A DNA stretch of 39,969 bases from NCBI RefSeq assembly GCF_014762765.1, contig NZ_JABURH010000159.1, positions 15,932 to 55,900 of the forward strand, written 5' to 3'. The position numbers and the translations under genes were made by a program. Every line of letters starts with the position of its first letter. Position 1 is the first letter of the stretch. The stretch is from Alcanivorax sp. (GTDB taxonomy: Bacteria; Pseudomonadota; Gammaproteobacteria; Pseudomonadales; Alcanivoracaceae). Positions 8,871 through 17,715 of this stretch are shown here, in pieces. The notes under the pieces were generated by a model. It did not search any database, had not been told where the DNA came from, and saw only the letters and a program-made list of their open reading frames with translations.

Positions 8871-8905
8871 GCTATTAATTATTCATTATTAACTATTAAT
8901 TAATT
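8871..8905. repeat. AT-rich dispersed repeat after btuD
   Basis: An AT-rich unit made of GCTATTAATTATTCATTATT followed by AACTATTAATTAATT ends directly at the btuD stop codon (8906-8908). The first 30 bases match, in inverted orientation and with about two differences, the unit at 30273-30302 more than 21 kb away. It therefore belongs to a dispersed family rather than being random AT-rich DNA. Confidence 0.75.
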
Positions 8906-9670
8906 TCACCCCGGCACAAAAACCGGCACACCATTGATCTGGCCCACACTGAGCTTCTGGTCGTACAGCCGCTCCAGTGCCTCCGGCACCAGCATGGTCT
9001 CGGCCGGGCCGAAACACAGCTCACCATCCGGATAGAGCAGCAGCAGATGATCACACCAGCGGGCGGCCAGATTCAGATCATGCAGGCACATGAATACCGC
9101 CGCGCCCTGCTCGGCCTGCCGATGTAACAACTCCATCACCGCCACCTGATGATGCAGGTCCAGATGGTTGGTGGGCTCGTCCGCCAGCCAGATGGCCGGC
9201 TGCTGGGTCAGTGCCGTAGCAATGGCCACACGCTGACGCTCCCCCCCGGACAGAGTACTGACCAGACGATCGGCGAGCAGGCTCAGGGACAGGGCATCCA
9301 TGGCCTGGTTGGCCAGCCGCAGATCGTTGGCCGTTTCCTGCTGCCAGGGTGACAGAAAGGGATGACGACCAATCAGCACGGTTTCCCGAACAGTGGCCGG
9401 GAAACTGTCCTGGCGTTCCTGAAATACTACCGCCAGTTTTTGTGCCAGTTGCCGGCGACGCAGCTGGGTCAGGCAGTCGCCATCCAGCAATACCTGACCA
9501 CTGCGCGGAGGCCGCAACCCGGCCAGGGTATGCAGCAGGGTGGACTTGCCTGCGCCGTTTGGACCCAGCACACCCCAGCGCTGCCCCGGCAGAATCCGGG
9601 CGGAAAAAGGGTCACCTGCCGAACGACCGGGAATATCGACCACCAGATTGCTGGCTTCGAGAATCGCCAT
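8906..9670 (-). CDS. btuD: Vitamin B12 ABC transporter ATP-binding protein BtuD
   Basis: ATPase subunit energising cobalamin import through BtuC. It has 254 residues from the ATG at 9668-9670. Walker A is GPNGAGKST (about residue 37), the signature LSGGERQR, Walker B AIWLADEPTNHLD and the switch His in FMCLHDLNLA. The Q-loop reads VVFQERQDSFP. The sequence belongs to the FecE/BtuD/HemV branch, and the neighbours (btuC, btuF, btuB, cobO) fix the substrate as cobalamin. The junction with btuC is GTGATG: an ATG start shares one base with the btuC stop, while the GTG at 9673 would give a 4-bp overlap. Both imply translational coupling. Confidence 0.95.
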   Translation of the reverse strand: MAILEASNLVVDIPGRSAGDPFSARILPGQRWGVLGPNGAGKSTLLHTLAGLRPPRSGQVLLDGDCLTQLRRRQLAQKLAVVFQERQDSFPATVRETVLIGRHPFLSPWQQETANDLRLANQAMDALSLSLLADRLVSTLSGGERQRVAIATALTQQPAIWLADEPTNHLDLHHQVAVMELLHRQAEQGAAVFMCLHDLNLAARWCDHLLLLYPDGELCFGPAETMLVPEALERLYDQKLSVGQINGVPVFVPG

Positions 9671-10644
9671 CACCGACTCCGATACAGCAGGAAGAGGAAA
9701 GTGGGCACGCCGAGCAGCGCCGTGATCACGCCCACCGGCAACTGCTCCGGCGCCATCAGGGTTCGCGCCAGGGTATCGGCGATGGTCAGCAAGGCACCAC
9801 CGGCCATGACACTGGCCGGCAGAATGATGCGCTGATCATTGCCCAGCACCAGGCGCAGCATGTGCGGCACGATCAAGCCCACAAACCCCACACTGCCCGC
9901 AGTGGTTACCGCCACCGCCGTCAGCAGGCTGGCCAGCCCATAGACCAGCCAGGCCAGCGGTTTCACCGCCACCCCCAGGGCCGCCGCCTGTAATGGCCCC
10001 CGGGCCAGCACATTGAGGCTGCGCCCCAGCGGCAATGTCACTATCAGCACAGGGACCAACACCAGCCAGGCCAGCCATGGCGAGCGGGCATAACTCAGAT
10101 CGCCCATCAACCAGTAGAGCATGCCGGGCAAGCGGTCCGCCGGGCTCAGTGACAACATGAAGGTAATCACCGCCCCCCAGCCAGCAGCGATAACCACGCC
10201 GGTCAACAACAGGCGGGTGGGTGTCCAGCTGCCTCGCCCCTGAGCCAGGCCGAACACCAGCAGGGTGGACAGCAAGGCGCCAGCAAAGGCGGAGCCGGAT
10301 ACCATCGCAGTACCCAGCCCCAGCAACATGGACGCCAGCGCCCCCACCGCCGCACCACCGGAAATGCCAAGCACATAGGGATCGGCCAGGGGGTTGCGCA
10401 ACAGCACCTGCATCAGGGCGCCGGCCAGTGCCAGCAGACCGCCGGTGGCAAAGGCCGCCAGAGCACGAGGTAAACGCAGGGAAAACACCAGTTCCCGGAA
10501 TAGAGGATCTCCCCTGCCGGAAACCGCCATCCACAACTCCGAGAAGGTCATGGAAACACTGCCTACGGTCACCGCCACCAGCAATGCCACCACACCCAAT
10601 ACCGCCAGCATCAGCAGGGATGAAACGGATCGGCCACTAATCAC
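9670..10644 (-). CDS. btuC: Vitamin B12 ABC transporter permease BtuC
   Basis: FecCD-family inner-membrane permease of 324 residues with about ten membrane helices. Conserved blocks are RLPRALAAFATGGLLALAGA, MQVLLRNPLADPYVLGISGG, and the coupling region GFVGLIVPHMLRLVLGNDQR near residue 260. The frame stays open far upstream to 10806, but that part is shadow of btuF and not membrane-like. I chose the GTG at 10642-10644, which overlaps the btuF stop by 8 bp and begins MISGRSVSSLLMLAVLG, directly before the first helix. The resulting size matches BtuC (326 in E. coli). It pairs with BtuD and BtuF. Confidence 0.93.
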   Translation of the reverse strand: MISGRSVSSLLMLAVLGVVALLVAVTVGSVSMTFSELWMAVSGRGDPLFRELVFSLRLPRALAAFATGGLLALAGALMQVLLRNPLADPYVLGISGGAAVGALASMLLGLGTAMVSGSAFAGALLSTLLVFGLAQGRGSWTPTRLLLTGVVIAAGWGAVITFMLSLSPADRLPGMLYWLMGDLSYARSPWLAWLVLVPVLIVTLPLGRSLNVLARGPLQAAALGVAVKPLAWLVYGLASLLTAVAVTTAGSVGFVGLIVPHMLRLVLGNDQRIILPASVMAGGALLTIADTLARTLMAPEQLPVGVITALLGVPTFLFLLYRSR

Positions 10645-11536
10645 GGGCGCGCACGGTGTCGAGGTGGCTGCACAGGGTGCGGGTGCCGGCCAGCATTTGC
10701 GGGGTTGGCCGCTGCAAGGTGGACGGCGCCACAAAGAACAGGTTGTCGTATTGCACCGCACGCAGGGAGGAAAACTGCTTCCAGGGCTCCAGCCACGAAG
10801 GGTCATCCTCGCCCATGCCTCCGGCGATGATCACCTCCGGGTCCTTGGCGAGCACCGCCTCACGGCTAACCTTGGGCGCCAATGATCCCAGCTCACCGAA
10901 CACGTTAACTCCGCCACAGATCCGGATCGCTTCGCTGATCAGGTGCTCGTTATTCACGGTCATCAGCGGCTCTTCCCAGACCTGGTAAAACACTGTCACC
11001 GGTGCCGCCTCCGCATAGCGCTGGCGCAGTGAATCCATACCGCTGCGCAAGGAATCTGCCGCCCCCTGCCCCACAGCCTCGGTACCAGCCAACACCGCAA
11101 GGCGCTCCAGCGTGGTGCTGATATCCTCAAAACGGCGCGGTTCGCTGTGGTACACCGGCACACCCATTGCCTGCAGCCGCTCCACCTGTTCCATGGGATT
11201 ACCACTGCGCCAGGCGATGATCAGATCCGGTTTCAGTGCCAGCACCGCTTCCAGATCCAGCCGCTTGTAGCTCCCCACCCGCGGCAGTTTTTTCGCCGCC
11301 GGCGGATAATCGCTGAAGCTTACCACCCCTACCAGCTGCTCACCGGCACCGGCGGCGAACACCAGCTCGGTAGCACCGGGGGACAAGGCAATGATGCGAG
11401 AAGCCGGCTGCGCCAGGCAGACCTGACGGTCCGCATCATCGGTGACACAGACCTGTGCCCGGGCCAGCCCGCTCCCCAGCCACAGCACGGCTGCCAACAG
11501 GGGAAGGCAACGGGATAACAGACGGGCTGGGGGCAT
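10637..11536 (-). CDS. btuF: Periplasmic cobalamin-binding protein BtuF
   Basis: Periplasmic binding protein that passes vitamin B12 from BtuB to BtuCD. The 299 residues start with a signal peptide (MPPARLLSRCLPLLAAVLWL, cleavage near ARA). Class III binding-protein motifs follow: RIIALSPGATELVFAAGAGEQLVGV, then DYPPAAKKLPRVGSYKRLDLEAVLALKPDLIIAW and later VNVFGELGSLAPKVSREAVLAKDPEVIIAGG. The conserved surface glutamates that salt-bridge to BtuC are probably those in DLEAV and SREAV. It starts 18 bp after the btuB stop and overlaps btuC. The assignment to cobalamin rather than haem or siderophore rests on sequence motifs and context. Confidence 0.94.
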   Translation of the reverse strand: MPPARLLSRCLPLLAAVLWLGSGLARAQVCVTDDADRQVCLAQPASRIIALSPGATELVFAAGAGEQLVGVVSFSDYPPAAKKLPRVGSYKRLDLEAVLALKPDLIIAWRSGNPMEQVERLQAMGVPVYHSEPRRFEDISTTLERLAVLAGTEAVGQGAADSLRSGMDSLRQRYAEAAPVTVFYQVWEEPLMTVNNEHLISEAIRICGGVNVFGELGSLAPKVSREAVLAKDPEVIIAGGMGEDDPSWLEPWKQFSSLRAVQYDNLFFVAPSTLQRPTPQMLAGTRTLCSHLDTVRARD

Positions 11537-11554
11537 GGCGGACTCCGTTTTCAG

Positions 11555-13384
11555 TTACTGCACATCGTAACGCAGGCTTACCATTACGGAACGCCCGGCG
11601 TTGAGATAGTTCCAACCGCTGAAGTTCTTCGCGGTGGCGTACTCTTTATCGAGCACATTTTTCATCGTCAGGCGGGTGGACCAGTTCGGCGCGAACTGCC
11701 ACCCGGCACGCAGATCCAGCAGGCCGAAACCGGAAAGCCGCTGGGTATTGGCGGCATCATTGTAACGGTGCCCCTGGAAACTGGCGGTGCCACCCACAGT
11801 CACGGTGCCGATGCGACGATCCACATCCACCCTGCCCAGGCGCTGGGCACGACGAGCGATCAGTGTGTCGGTATCCCGATCTTCCGGTTTCAGGGCCGAG
11901 AAGGCCACCCGCACCTGCCACGCTTGCCAGTCCATCCCCAGAGCCAGTTCCGCCCCTTCGATGCTGGCCTTGTTCACATTGAACGAGGATCCCTTGCTGC
12001 CATCGTAGGCGATCAGATCATCAATGTTGGTACGGTACACCGCCGCATCCCAGAACCAGTGTTCATGCTGACCGCGAACACCCAGCTCGCCGGTTTCCGA
12101 GGATTCCGGCTTCAGGTCAGGGTTGCTGAAAAAGAACGGCGGCGAATCCGGGAAATACAGATCGTTGAAGGTGGGCGCCTTGAACGCCGTGCCATAGCTC
12201 ACCCGCACCCGGTGAACCGTATCCAGCTTGTAGCCCAGTGCCGCGGCGCCGGTCACCTTGCTACCGTAAGCATCGTTATCGTCATGGCGCAGGCTGCCCT
12301 GCACATCCAGCGGACCGAAGTGCAGCAACGCCTGACCAAACGCCGCCTTGTTGTCCCGGTCGGTCACATCGTACTCGTTGCTGCTGGTGATCTCGTCACG
12401 CAGGTATTCGCCACCCAGCACAAACTGATGGGCACCCACCGCGAAAATATTCTGCCAGTTGGCGGTGCGGGTGCGGGTATCGAAGACACCGTTACTGACA
12501 TGGTTGGCAAAGTCTTCGCTTTCGTCCTTGGCCTGGCTGATCAGTACCTTGGTCTGCCAACCATCAGTGAGCATCACTTCGCCTTTCAGCCCCGCCACTT
12601 CCAGTGCGTAGTCGATATTTCTGTCGTCTGCCGGCGTGCTGCCTTCGAATTCGGTATTGCCCCGGGTATGGAAACCGAACACCCCGATTTCGCCACGACC
12701 GCCAAAGCGATGGCTGATCTTGGCAATACCGGCGGTATTGTCGTAACCACGTTCTTCGCTGTCTTCGCGCAACTCGATGCCATTGGTACGGAAGCGGTTG
12801 ATACCCAGGGTATAACGGGTGCCGCCCTGTTCACCGGAAACGCCGGCACCGGCATTCATGGTGCCGAAACTGCCAGCACCGAAATCCAGCCAGCTACCGT
12901 CATCGCGGGTAAAGAGCTGCACCACACCGCCCACCGCATCGGCACCGTACAGGGAACCCCGTGGTCCACGGACCACTTCCACCCGCTCCAGCATGGCCGG
13001 TGGCAGATATTGCCAGGCCGGGCTACCGGCGGTGGCGGAGCGCAACCGCACCCCGTCCACCAGCAGCAGGGTCGCATCACTGGACGTACCCCGCACGAAG
13101 ACGCTGGCATTCTTGCCGAAGGAACCATTGCTGGTGGTATCCACACCGGGCTGCCCACGCAGGATGTCAGCCATATCCACCGGTTGCTGGTCGCGAAGTT
13201 GTTGCTCGTCCACCACCGTGACGGAAGACAGCGATGCTTCCGTGGTGCGGCTGACCAGAACCGGCGTGACGACCACCGGATCAAGCATGGCCACGACCTG
13301 TGACGAGGAGGATTCGGCCTGAACGGCCAACGGCAAGACAGACAAGGACACAGCGGCAGACGCCGCAAAAGAACGCAAAGACAT
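11555..13384 (-). CDS. btuB: TonB-dependent vitamin B12 receptor BtuB
   Basis: Outer-membrane receptor importing cobalamin with TonB energy. The mature N-terminus carries a TonB-box-like stretch (DPVVVTPVLVSRT). The plug domain follows, with GQPGVDTTSNGSFGKNASVFVRGT, LLLVDGVRL and RVEVVRGPRGSLYGADAVGGVVQ, all BtuB/FepA hallmarks. The 22-stranded barrel ends SLRYDVQ. The frame extends upstream to 13495, but I chose the ATG at 13382-13384 because MSLRSFAASAAVSLSVLPLA is a signal peptide and the upstream part is leader RNA. This gives 609 residues, as in E. coli (614). A cobalamin riboswitch lies just upstream, so expression should fall when B12 is plentiful. Confidence 0.96.
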   Translation of the reverse strand: MSLRSFAASAAVSLSVLPLAVQAESSSSQVVAMLDPVVVTPVLVSRTTEASLSSVTVVDEQQLRDQQPVDMADILRGQPGVDTTSNGSFGKNASVFVRGTSSDATLLLVDGVRLRSATAGSPAWQYLPPAMLERVEVVRGPRGSLYGADAVGGVVQLFTRDDGSWLDFGAGSFGTMNAGAGVSGEQGGTRYTLGINRFRTNGIELREDSEERGYDNTAGIAKISHRFGGRGEIGVFGFHTRGNTEFEGSTPADDRNIDYALEVAGLKGEVMLTDGWQTKVLISQAKDESEDFANHVSNGVFDTRTRTANWQNIFAVGAHQFVLGGEYLRDEITSSNEYDVTDRDNKAAFGQALLHFGPLDVQGSLRHDDNDAYGSKVTGAAALGYKLDTVHRVRVSYGTAFKAPTFNDLYFPDSPPFFFSNPDLKPESSETGELGVRGQHEHWFWDAAVYRTNIDDLIAYDGSKGSSFNVNKASIEGAELALGMDWQAWQVRVAFSALKPEDRDTDTLIARRAQRLGRVDVDRRIGTVTVGGTASFQGHRYNDAANTQRLSGFGLLDLRAGWQFAPNWSTRLTMKNVLDKEYATAKNFSGWNYLNAGRSVMVSLRYDVQ

Positions 13385-13517
13385 AGAAGGAGATCCCCTG
13401 TTGCCGTGCCCACCCGCACGGCCTGGATTCAGCCGCGGAGACACAACAGGGATAACCGGCACCGAACGGCACCGCTGCACCCCGCCATCGCCCACCGCGA
13501 CGCCAAGTTCACCTTCT

Positions 13518-13730
13518 GGCCGGTCTCCGGGCTGATGAGCGAGGCGTATTCCCTCGGCGCGTTCGCCTTCCCATGCACCCTTTCGGGCTTTGGCACAGTG
13601 GCACTACGAAACGCGGTTAACTCAATCACCGTTGCGGGGGCAGCGTCGGACTGGCTTTGCGGACACAGCAAAGCCCACCGACTTCCCGTTTAACCCGGCT
13701 GCATGTGGGCAGGCGGGCACCGGAAGGTGG
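13518..13730 (-). promoter_or_regulatory. Cobalamin (AdoCbl) riboswitch upstream of btuB
   Basis: Read on the minus strand, the conserved blocks of the class I cobalamin riboswitch appear in order. They are a GGTGCC entry near 13721, GGTTAAACGGGAAGTCGGTG, then GTCCGACGCTGCCCCCGCAA and CGGTGATTGAG, GCCACTGTGC, and GGGAAGGCGAACGCGCCGAG. The B12 box comes last: CATCAGCCCGGAGACCGGCC, ending at 13518. The order and spacing match the family. The element ends 133 bp before the btuB ATG, leaving room for an expression platform that masks the ribosome binding site or terminates transcription. It should control btuB-btuF-btuC-btuD-cobO-cobQ. Confidence 0.95.
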
Positions 13731-13823
13731 CGCGAAATTACCAACGGCGGCGGCAATAAGCAAACGGATACGTTCTGCGTGAGGAAAATTCAGGAGAAGT
13801 TGAGATTTACTAATAGAAGCCAT

Positions 13824-13886
13824 GTAGGAGCCATGCTCGCATGGCGAACGGCTTGAGGTGGTTCGCCATGCGAGCATGGCTCCTAC
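13824..13886. repeat. REPIN: perfect pair of inverted REP units
   Basis: Two 26-nt arms (13824-13849 and 13861-13886) are exactly complementary with an 11-nt spacer. Each arm reads GTAGGA, then stem GCCATGC, loop TC, stem GCATGGC and GAAC, so each is itself a small hairpin with a GTAG foot. The pair forms a REPIN-like element. It lies 11 bp after the cobD stop and upstream of the btuB riboswitch. Confidence 0.88.
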
Positions 13887-13896
13887 AAAGGAAGGA

Positions 13897-14904
13897 TCAA
13901 ACCGGTAACGTCTGTAACGCCAGCAACAAACGTTGTTCTTCCGATTCGTTCCCGGGCAATCCGAAACGCAGCGCACCGGGCTGCTCGAAATGCCGCACCA
14001 AAATGGCCTGGCGTGCCAGACCATCCCGTATCGCCTCGGCCTCATCATGAACACACAAGGCAAACAGATCACTGTCGCCCTGCGGCAGCAAACCGGCCGC
14101 GCTCAACAACCCGTCCAGCCGCAGCCTGGCCTGCCGCAAACGCTCCCTCTGCCGCTGTTGCCAATCCCGATCCTGCACTGCCCGCGCCATCACCCAACGG
14201 GACGGGTGGCTCATTGCCCAGGGGCCCAGCAGATCCGCCAGCGCCTCACACACAGCCGCCGGCCCCACCATCACCCCGGCCCGCAAGCCCGCCAGGCCGA
14301 AAAACTTGCCCAGGGAGCGCAGCACAATCAGGCCCGGCTGATCACAGCGAGCAGCCAGAGACTCGCCATCACTGGCCTCCAGAAATGCCTCATCCACCAC
14401 CAACCAGCCGCCCTTCGCCGCCAACTGCTGATGCCAGCGCAACAGCGTGTCCTGTGGGTACAGGTGGCCGGTGGGATTATTGGGATTGATGCACACCAGC
14501 ACATCCAGATCCGGGAGGGCCCCATCGATCTGTTCCACAGACAATGGCACCACCTCGTGCCCTGCTCGCTGCCAGGCCAGCGCATGCTCACGGTAACCCG
14601 GCGACGGCACGCCAACCCGGGCGGTCTTGCGCAGCCGTGGCAACAGTTGCAGCGCCGCCTGGCTCCCCGGTACCGGCAGACAGGCAGCGCCTGCGGGCAC
14701 TGCGAGCCAGTGACGGCAACACGCCGTCAGCCCATCATCCTCTTCAGGAAGACGCTGCCACACAGATGCGGGCAATGTCGGTACCGGCCATGCAAAGGGA
14801 CTGATGCCGGTGGACAGGTCCAGCCAGTCACTGACCGGAATCCCCCAACGCCGGGCCGCTTCATGCAAACGCCCGCCATGGTGCTCACCCTCTAAAACGC
14901 TCAC
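13897..14904 (-). CDS. cobD: L-threonine-O-3-phosphate decarboxylase (CobD/CobC aminotransferase-fold)
   Basis: PLP enzyme making (R)-1-aminopropan-2-ol O-2-phosphate, the linker attached by CbiB; the Pseudomonas name is cobC. Fold-type I features are visible: HHGGRLHEAARRWG and DLSTGISPF at the N-terminus, INPNNPTG (Asn140), DEAF (Asp171) and the PLP lysine Lys200 in RSLGKFFGLAGLRAG. The frame is open upstream to 15168, but that is shadow of cbiB. The GTG at 14902-14904 shares a GTGA overlap with the cbiB stop and begins right before the conserved HGG block, giving 335 residues. It is co-transcribed with cbiB. No threonine kinase (PduX type) is nearby. Confidence 0.93.
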   Translation of the reverse strand: MSVLEGEHHGGRLHEAARRWGIPVSDWLDLSTGISPFAWPVPTLPASVWQRLPEEDDGLTACCRHWLAVPAGAACLPVPGSQAALQLLPRLRKTARVGVPSPGYREHALAWQRAGHEVVPLSVEQIDGALPDLDVLVCINPNNPTGHLYPQDTLLRWHQQLAAKGGWLVVDEAFLEASDGESLAARCDQPGLIVLRSLGKFFGLAGLRAGVMVGPAAVCEALADLLGPWAMSHPSRWVMARAVQDRDWQQRQRERLRQARLRLDGLLSAAGLLPQGDSDLFALCVHDEAEAIRDGLARQAILVRHFEQPGALRFGLPGNESEEQRLLLALQTLPV

Positions 14905-15809
14905 AGGCTCACTCCCAGCAACACCACCAGCCACAGCGACAACGCCCGTTGCACCAGAGTAGTGGCGGCAGCAATGCTGTCGGCGCTGGCCGCCCTTCCT
15001 TCGCCCAGCCACGGCTTGTCCTTCCAGCCGCCGTGATAGGGCGCACCACCACCCAGCATCACACCCAGAGCACCAGCCCCGGCGGCCATCACCGGACCCG
15101 CGTTGGGACTGTCGCAAGCACTGGCCTGCTGCTGCCAGCAGCGCAGCCCCGCGGCGAAACGCCCACACAGGGCATAGCTGATGGCCGTTAATCGTGCCGG
15201 CACCCAGCCGAGCAGATCATCCAGCCGCGCGACCACCTTGCCGAACCGCTCGAAGCGTTCCGTGCGATAGCCCCACATGGCATCCAGGGTATTCACCAGC
15301 CGATGCAGCAAAGCGCCGGGCAAGCCCGCCAGCGCAAACCAGAACAGGCTGGCAAACAGGGCATCGGCGCCGTTTTCCAGCACGGATTCGGTGGCCGCCC
15401 GGGCCACACCGCCGCTATCCAGTTTGTCAGTATCGCGGCTGACCATGCGGCTCACCTGTTCCCGGGCGCAGGGCAGATCGCCATCGTGCAGCGGCGCCAT
15501 CACCGCCTGGCCGTGCTCCTCCAGGCTGCGCCCGCCAATTACCAGCCACAGTCCCAGCGCCTGCAGTCCCCAACCGGCCCAGCCCGGCAATACCAGCAGC
15601 AGCCACACTACCGCCAGCACCCAGGGCAGCACGGTGATGACCACGGCCAGGGCACCGGCCGCTACACCCCCCGGACGGTTAAGGCGTTGCTCCACGGCCA
15701 TCGCCAGCCGGCCAAACCCCACCAGCGGGTGCCAGTGGCGGGGCTCGCCCAGCCAGCGATCCAGCATCACGCCGACAAGCAGTGCACAGAACAGGGAAAA
15801 AGACAGCAT
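14901..15809 (-). CDS. cbiB: Adenosylcobinamide-phosphate synthase CbiB (CobD of Pseudomonas)
   Basis: Integral membrane enzyme that joins aminopropanol phosphate to adenosylcobyric acid. It has 302 residues and several hydrophobic segments. Family blocks are [21 protein letters not shown] near the N-terminus, then [39 protein letters not shown] (about residues 120-160). [40 protein letters not shown] follows. The C-terminal [20 protein letters not shown] is also diagnostic. The start [19 protein letters not shown] is standard. It is the first gene of the cbiB-cobD pair, divergent from cobT across a 238-bp gap. Confidence 0.96.
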   Translation of the reverse strand: MLSFSLFCALLVGVMLDRWLGEPRHWHPLVGFGRLAMAVEQRLNRPGGVAAGALAVVITVLPWVLAVVWLLLVLPGWAGWGLQALGLWLVIGGRSLEEHGQAVMAPLHDGDLPCAREQVSRMVSRDTDKLDSGGVARAATESVLENGADALFASLFWFALAGLPGALLHRLVNTLDAMWGYRTERFERFGKVVARLDDLLGWVPARLTAISYALCGRFAAGLRCWQQQASACDSPNAGPVMAAGAGALGVMLGGGAPYHGGWKDKPWLGEGRAASADSIAAATTLVQRALSLWLVVLLGVSL

Positions 15810-16047
15810 CCATCCAATCCATCAGCACAAAACAGGGAGCAGCAGTGTACAGGAACGCGACCACACTCCCCGCCGTTGGAACCTTGAAGGGTTTTCCGCA
15901 GGCACGGCAGCGGATTGTTGCCTTCGCCTTGCCAGCAAGGCCCCAACGGCAAGACGGGCAGCCAGTGGGAGACCGTTACTTGACAGCTCAGGGCCAGGGG
16001 CAGAGGATTTGCCGCTTTCCGGCCCCTGTCCTTTTCGGGAGTGTTCC
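15810..16047. other. Divergent control region cbiB / cobT
   Basis: This 238-bp gap separates divergent cbiB and cobT. A perfect -35-like TTGACA occurs at 15980-15985 on the plus strand, but the -10 region at proper spacing (around 16003-16009) is poor. A weak 7-bp GC hairpin (15995-16001 with 16022-16028) lies before the GGGAG ribosome binding site of cobT. I looked for a cobalamin riboswitch on both strands and did not find the conserved GGGAAGG, GCCACTG and B12-box blocks in order. Confidence 0.35.
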
Positions 16048-17100
16048 GTGCCCCACCCTGCCCATTGGCAAAAAGCGATTCCCTCGCCCAGTCAGCAACA
16101 CCGTGAAACCGCCCTGGCCCGCCAGGGGCAGCTCACCAAACCCGCCGGCTCACTGGGTCTTCTGGAATCCCTGGCAGTGACGCTGGCGGCGTTGCAACAC
16201 AGTGACGCTCCTGCCGCCGACCGTATCAGCATCGCCGTCTTTGCCGGCGACCACGGCGTCTGTGCGGAGGGAATTTCCGCCTTTCCCCAGGCGGTCACCG
16301 GGCAGATGATTGCCAACTTCGTGGCCGGTGGCGCCGCCATCAGTGTCATGGCCAGACATCTGGGGGCAACGCTGGAGGTGATCAATCTGGGCACCGCCAC
16401 CCCACCGCCCACCAGCGACGGCGTGGTGGATGAAACCATCGCCGCCGGCACCGCCAATCTGGCCCGCCAGTCGGCCATGTCCGTGACACAGCTGGAACAG
16501 GCCCTGGCCGCCGGTGACCGTGCCGCCCAGCGTGCCGCAGACCAGCAGGCCCAGCTGTTTATCGGTGGCGAAATGGGCATCGGTAACACCACCAGCGCCA
16601 GCGCCGTGGCCTGCGCTCTGCTGGCCGAACCGGCGGTGGCCCTGGCCGGGCCCGGTACCGGCCTGGATGTGAAGGGCGTTAGCCACAAGGTCACCGTGAT
16701 CGAACGGGCACTGGCCCGTCACGGGGACAACCGGGAACCGCTGGCAGTACTGTCCTCCCTGGGCGGTTTTGAAATTGCCGCGCTCACCGGCGCCATGATC
16801 GGCTGTGCCACCCGTGGCATCCCCGTTCTGGTGGATGGTTTTATTGTCACCGTAGCCGCCCTCGCCGCCGTGCGGCTACGACCGGAATTACGGGAGTGGT
16901 TATTGTTCGCCCATCACTCCCGGGAACCCGGCCACACCAGACTGCTCGACGCGCTGGATGCCGAGCCGGTTCTCAATCTGTCCATGCGCCTGGGCGAAGG
17001 CAGCGGCGCGGCGGTGGCCGTGCCGGTGATTCGCAGCGCCTGCGCCCTGCATAACGGCATGGCCACCTTTGCCGATGCCGGCGTCAACAGTGCGGAGTAA
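16048..17100 (+). CDS. cobT: Nicotinate-nucleotide-dimethylbenzimidazole phosphoribosyltransferase CobT
   Basis: Activates the lower ligand: nicotinate mononucleotide plus dimethylbenzimidazole give alpha-ribazole phosphate. Conserved blocks are [54 protein letters not shown] and the late [14 protein letters not shown], whose Glu is the expected catalytic base. The frame extends upstream to 15277, but that part overlaps cbiB antisense and is not protein-like. I chose the GTG at 16048, preceded by GGGAG at about 6 nt. It begins [15 protein letters not shown] and gives 350 residues, the usual CobT length. cobC follows after 3 bp. Confidence 0.95.
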   Translation: MPHPAHWQKAIPSPSQQHRETALARQGQLTKPAGSLGLLESLAVTLAALQHSDAPAADRISIAVFAGDHGVCAEGISAFPQAVTGQMIANFVAGGAAISVMARHLGATLEVINLGTATPPPTSDGVVDETIAAGTANLARQSAMSVTQLEQALAAGDRAAQRAADQQAQLFIGGEMGIGNTTSASAVACALLAEPAVALAGPGTGLDVKGVSHKVTVIERALARHGDNREPLAVLSSLGGFEIAALTGAMIGCATRGIPVLVDGFIVTVAALAAVRLRPELREWLLFAHHSREPGHTRLLDALDAEPVLNLSMRLGEGSGAAVAVPVIRSACALHNGMATFADAGVNSAE

Positions 17101-17103
17101 CCC

Positions 17104-17700
17104 ATGACCACCACCCTGTTTGATTTGATTCGCCACGGCGAACCCGCCGGCGGCCACATGTATCGCGGCCACAAGGACGATCCGCTCAGCGAACTGGGCT
17201 GGCAGCAAATGCGCGATGCCATTCAGGCGGACGATACCTGGGATCACATCCTCACCTCGCCGCTGCTACGCTGCCGCGAGTTTGCCGCGCACCTGTCCGA
17301 GCAACACCATATTCCCTTCACCGTGGCACACGATTTCAAGGAAATCAGCTTCGGCGACTGGGAAGGAAAAACCCGGGAACAGGTGGCAGCGGAATACGGC
17401 GATCACCAGGCCAACTTCTGGCGCGATGCGGAAAATCATCCCCCGGTGAATGGCGAAACCATTCAGGCTTTTCACCAGCGCATCGGCGACGCCTGGGCAC
17501 TATGGCAGCAGGCATTGCAGGGTCAGAGAGTGTTACTGGTCTGCCACGGCGGCGTGATCCGCATGGTACTGAGTCATGTCCTGGGCATGAGCCCGAGCCA
17601 GGCCATGGCAGGATTCCAGGTACCCTTCGCCTGCCGTTCGCAAGTGCGCATTGATGACACCGAGCACGGCACCTTGCGTTGTCTGGTGAGGCACGGGTAG
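17104..17700 (+). CDS. cobC: Alpha-ribazole phosphatase CobC (histidine phosphatase family)
   Basis: Removes phosphate from alpha-ribazole 5'-phosphate or adenosylcobalamin 5'-phosphate. The catalytic LIRHGEPAGG (His11) motif is at the N-terminus. The branch motif SPLLRCREFAAHLSEQ follows, then FGDWEGKTREQVAAEYGD and the second catalytic His in LLVCHGGVIRMVLSH. It has 198 residues, normal for CobC. The ATG lies 3 bp after the cobT stop, so the two are one operon. In many genomes cobS sits between or next to these genes; here it does not. The assignment relies on both sequence and context, since histidine phosphatases are broad. Confidence 0.9.
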   Translation: MTTTLFDLIRHGEPAGGHMYRGHKDDPLSELGWQQMRDAIQADDTWDHILTSPLLRCREFAAHLSEQHHIPFTVAHDFKEISFGDWEGKTREQVAAEYGDHQANFWRDAENHPPVNGETIQAFHQRIGDAWALWQQALQGQRVLLVCHGGVIRMVLSHVLGMSPSQAMAGFQVPFACRSQVRIDDTEHGTLRCLVRHG

Positions 17701-17715
17701 ATAGCGAGCTCCACC

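Noticed and set aside
10645-10806. Longer btuC start at 10806
   Set aside because: The extra 54 residues are Cys/Pro-rich shadow of btuF and are not membrane-like; the GTG at 10644 fits the family.
11768-13303. 511-codon plus-strand open frame opposite btuB
   Set aside because: Low-complexity His/Gln/Thr-rich translation without domains; btuB on the other strand is unmistakable.
13385-13495. 37-residue N-terminal extension of btuB
   Set aside because: It lies in the leader between riboswitch and coding region; the ATG at 13384 begins a proper signal peptide.
15810-16047. Possible second cobalamin riboswitch upstream of cobT or cbiB
   Set aside because: Phrases such as GCAGCCAGTGGGAGACCG look a little like a B12 box, but the other conserved blocks (GGGAAGG, GCCACTG, GCTGCCCCCGCAA) are absent on both strands.
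15277-16047. 257-codon N-terminal extension of the cobT frame
   Set aside because: It runs antisense through cbiB, is rich in Pro/Arg/Ser without domain motifs, and the GTG at 16048 with its ribosome binding site gives the normal CobT length.
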